A stretch of 64,000 nucleotides of DNA from Verrucomicrobiia bacterium (GTDB lineage Bacteria > Verrucomicrobiota > Verrucomicrobiia > Limisphaerales > Pedosphaeraceae), in the NCBI GenBank assembly GCA_036268055.1, contig DATAUW010000010.1, positions 62,001-126,000 of the forward strand, in the 5' to 3' direction. Numbering within the stretch: position 1 is the stretch's first letter; each line of letters begins with the position of its first letter. The translations under genes were made by a program, and so were the position numbers. The notes under the pieces were generated by a model, which saw only the letters and a list, made by a program, of their open reading frames with translations, was not told the origin of the DNA and did no database searches. Positions 63,131 to 64,000 of this stretch are shown here, one piece after another.

Positions 63131-64000
63131 ATGTATCTGAAAGACGGACTGCGTAACTCCTTCCATTTTCTCTTTTTTTGCCTGGCTGGGATGGCTCTGA
63201 GCACTTGTGCGTGGGCGGCGGATAATGCGCAGTTGGTTTCGGTTTCGATCACGAATGGCACGCTGGTGATGCCGCGAACGGTGTTCACGCAGACGTGGAC
63301 GATGAAGAACACGGGAACGACGACGTGGTCACCGACGTTCAATGGTTATACGATGAACATTGTCGGCGAGGACAGTTTGGGAGCAACGCCGCCGGCGGCG
63401 AAGACTTTTTCTTCGCATATTCTATCTACGTTTATCGGCAGCGGCGCGTCCGTTCCGCCGGGCGGACAGGCGACGTTCACGATGAGTTTTATCGCGTCGG
63501 AAACGCCGGGGCCGGTGACGGACACTTTTCGACTGAACAATTCGAGCAGCGTATTTTTCGGGCCGACAAATACGGTGCAAGTGGTGGTGGCCGCGGTGGG
63601 TTCGACCAATCAATATGATCGCGCGCGGGCGGTTTCCTACGCGAACAATTATTGCGGTTATGTGAACAGTGACGGTTACTTTTGGACGAACGGTTCGAGT
63701 TACGCGACACTTACTCCGCTCTCAACGGCTCCGGCGAGCGGGCTGGGGGATGATTGCGCGCATTTCGTTTCCTGTTGCATCGGGCGGGAGGCGCATGTGC
63801 GGGGCGGCGGGCTGGTGATTCCGAGCCGGGTCCCGCCGACTTACGGCGAACCGGGCGCGGCGCATATCGTCAACACGACGCTGATCGCGCCGGGTTATGC
63901 GGTGGAAGTTTTTTCTTTGGATGACATGGAGCCCGGCGATCTGGTGGGTTGGAATTGGGAAGGGAATACCGATGTGGCCAATCTCGATCACGTCACGATT
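63131..64000 (+). CDS. Exported NBR1-Ig-like/amidase protein, 5' part
   Basis: 290 codons are open from the ATG at 63131 to the window edge; the gene continues beyond. A signal peptide covers about residues 1-29 (FFCLAGMALSTCAWA). Residues about 35-150 look like an NBR1-type Ig domain (TWTMKNTGTTTWSPTFNGYTM). After a short linker the pattern QYDRARAVSYANNYC ... GLGDDCAHFVSCCIG fits the amidase_6-type cysteine-peptidase-like domain, with the cysteine and nearby histidine present. A surface-acting hydrolase is likely; the substrate is unknown. Confidence 0.72.
   Translation, partial: MYLKDGLRNSFHFLFFCLAGMALSTCAWAADNAQLVSVSITNGTLVMPRTVFTQTWTMKNTGTTTWSPTFNGYTMNIVGEDSLGATPPAAKTFSSHILSTFIGSGASVPPGGQATFTMSFIASETPGPVTDTFRLNNSSSVFFGPTNTVQVVVAAVGSTNQYDRARAVSYANNYCGYVNSDGYFWTNGSSYATLTPLSTAPASGLGDDCAHFVSCCIGREAHVRGGGLVIPSRVPPTYGEPGAAHIVNTTLIAPGYAVEVFSLDDMEPGDLVGWNWEGNTDVANLDHVTI

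Overview
This 64 kb window is a GC-rich, tightly packed bacterial chromosome segment. It most likely comes from a member of Verrucomicrobiota related to the Pedosphaera/Limisphaerales soil lineages. The evidence is the gene set (large exported carbohydrate-active enzymes without SusC/SusD pairs, several exported HEAT-repeat paralogues, a class II ribonucleotide reductase, a sialate O-acetylesterase-type esterase) and dispersed short repeats of a style I associate with that phylum. The assignment is inference from gene content; no 16S rRNA gene is present. I saw no tRNA or rRNA genes.

Layout. 1-1.5 kb: end of a TPR-like protein and an IscA/ErpA-type Fe-S carrier. 1.5-17 kb: a glucuronoxylan utilisation locus with GH95, GH115 alpha-glucuronidase, CE15 glucuronoyl esterase, a sialate-esterase-type acetylesterase, mannonate dehydratase, cytosolic GH3, a GPH-type sugar symporter and a lipoprotein GH10 xylanase. 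17-21 kb: MgtE and thiC with its TPP riboswitch. 21-26.7 kb (minus strand): DoxX, fmt, an adenylate kinase-like protein, NAD(P)HX repair and a GDSL esterase. 26.8-31.4 kb (plus strand): nadC-birA-coaX-trpA and a mannose-1-phosphate guanylyltransferase. 31.8-37.7 kb (minus strand): rpmI, rplT, pheS and pheT, with an AT-rich DUF262 + HEPN pair lodged between pheS and pheT. 37.9-43.9 kb: sensor kinase, pabC, a polytopic membrane protein, pabB and a short decayed CRISPR-like array. 43.9-49.7 kb: M16 peptidase, LOG-family protein, a truncated PD-(D/E)XK nuclease and nrdJ. 50-64 kb: lineage-type exported proteins (three HEAT paralogues, DUF5010-like protein, Tat-exported phosphoesterase and intradiol dioxygenase), an MFS transporter, a SatP-type transporter, a phosphodiesterase, and the start of an exported NBR1-Ig/amidase protein.

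How the genes work together. In the xylan locus GH10 cuts the backbone outside the cell, CE15 breaks lignin-glucuronate esters, GH115 removes (methyl)glucuronate, and the esterase probably removes acetyl groups. The symporter imports oligosaccharides, GH3 trims them inside the cell, and mannonate dehydratase feeds glucuronate carbon toward KDG. The most unusual item is the DUF262/HEPN pair inside the pheST operon: its last stop codon touches the pheT start codon, and the pair is far more AT-rich than its surroundings, which suggests an acquired defence module translationally linked to an essential gene. A second item is a four-copy, 72-73 bp period repeat with the hallmarks of a dying CRISPR array and no cas genes nearby. 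Several families of short repeats have also entered coding sequences (pabB, the MFS transporter, the nuclease remnant).
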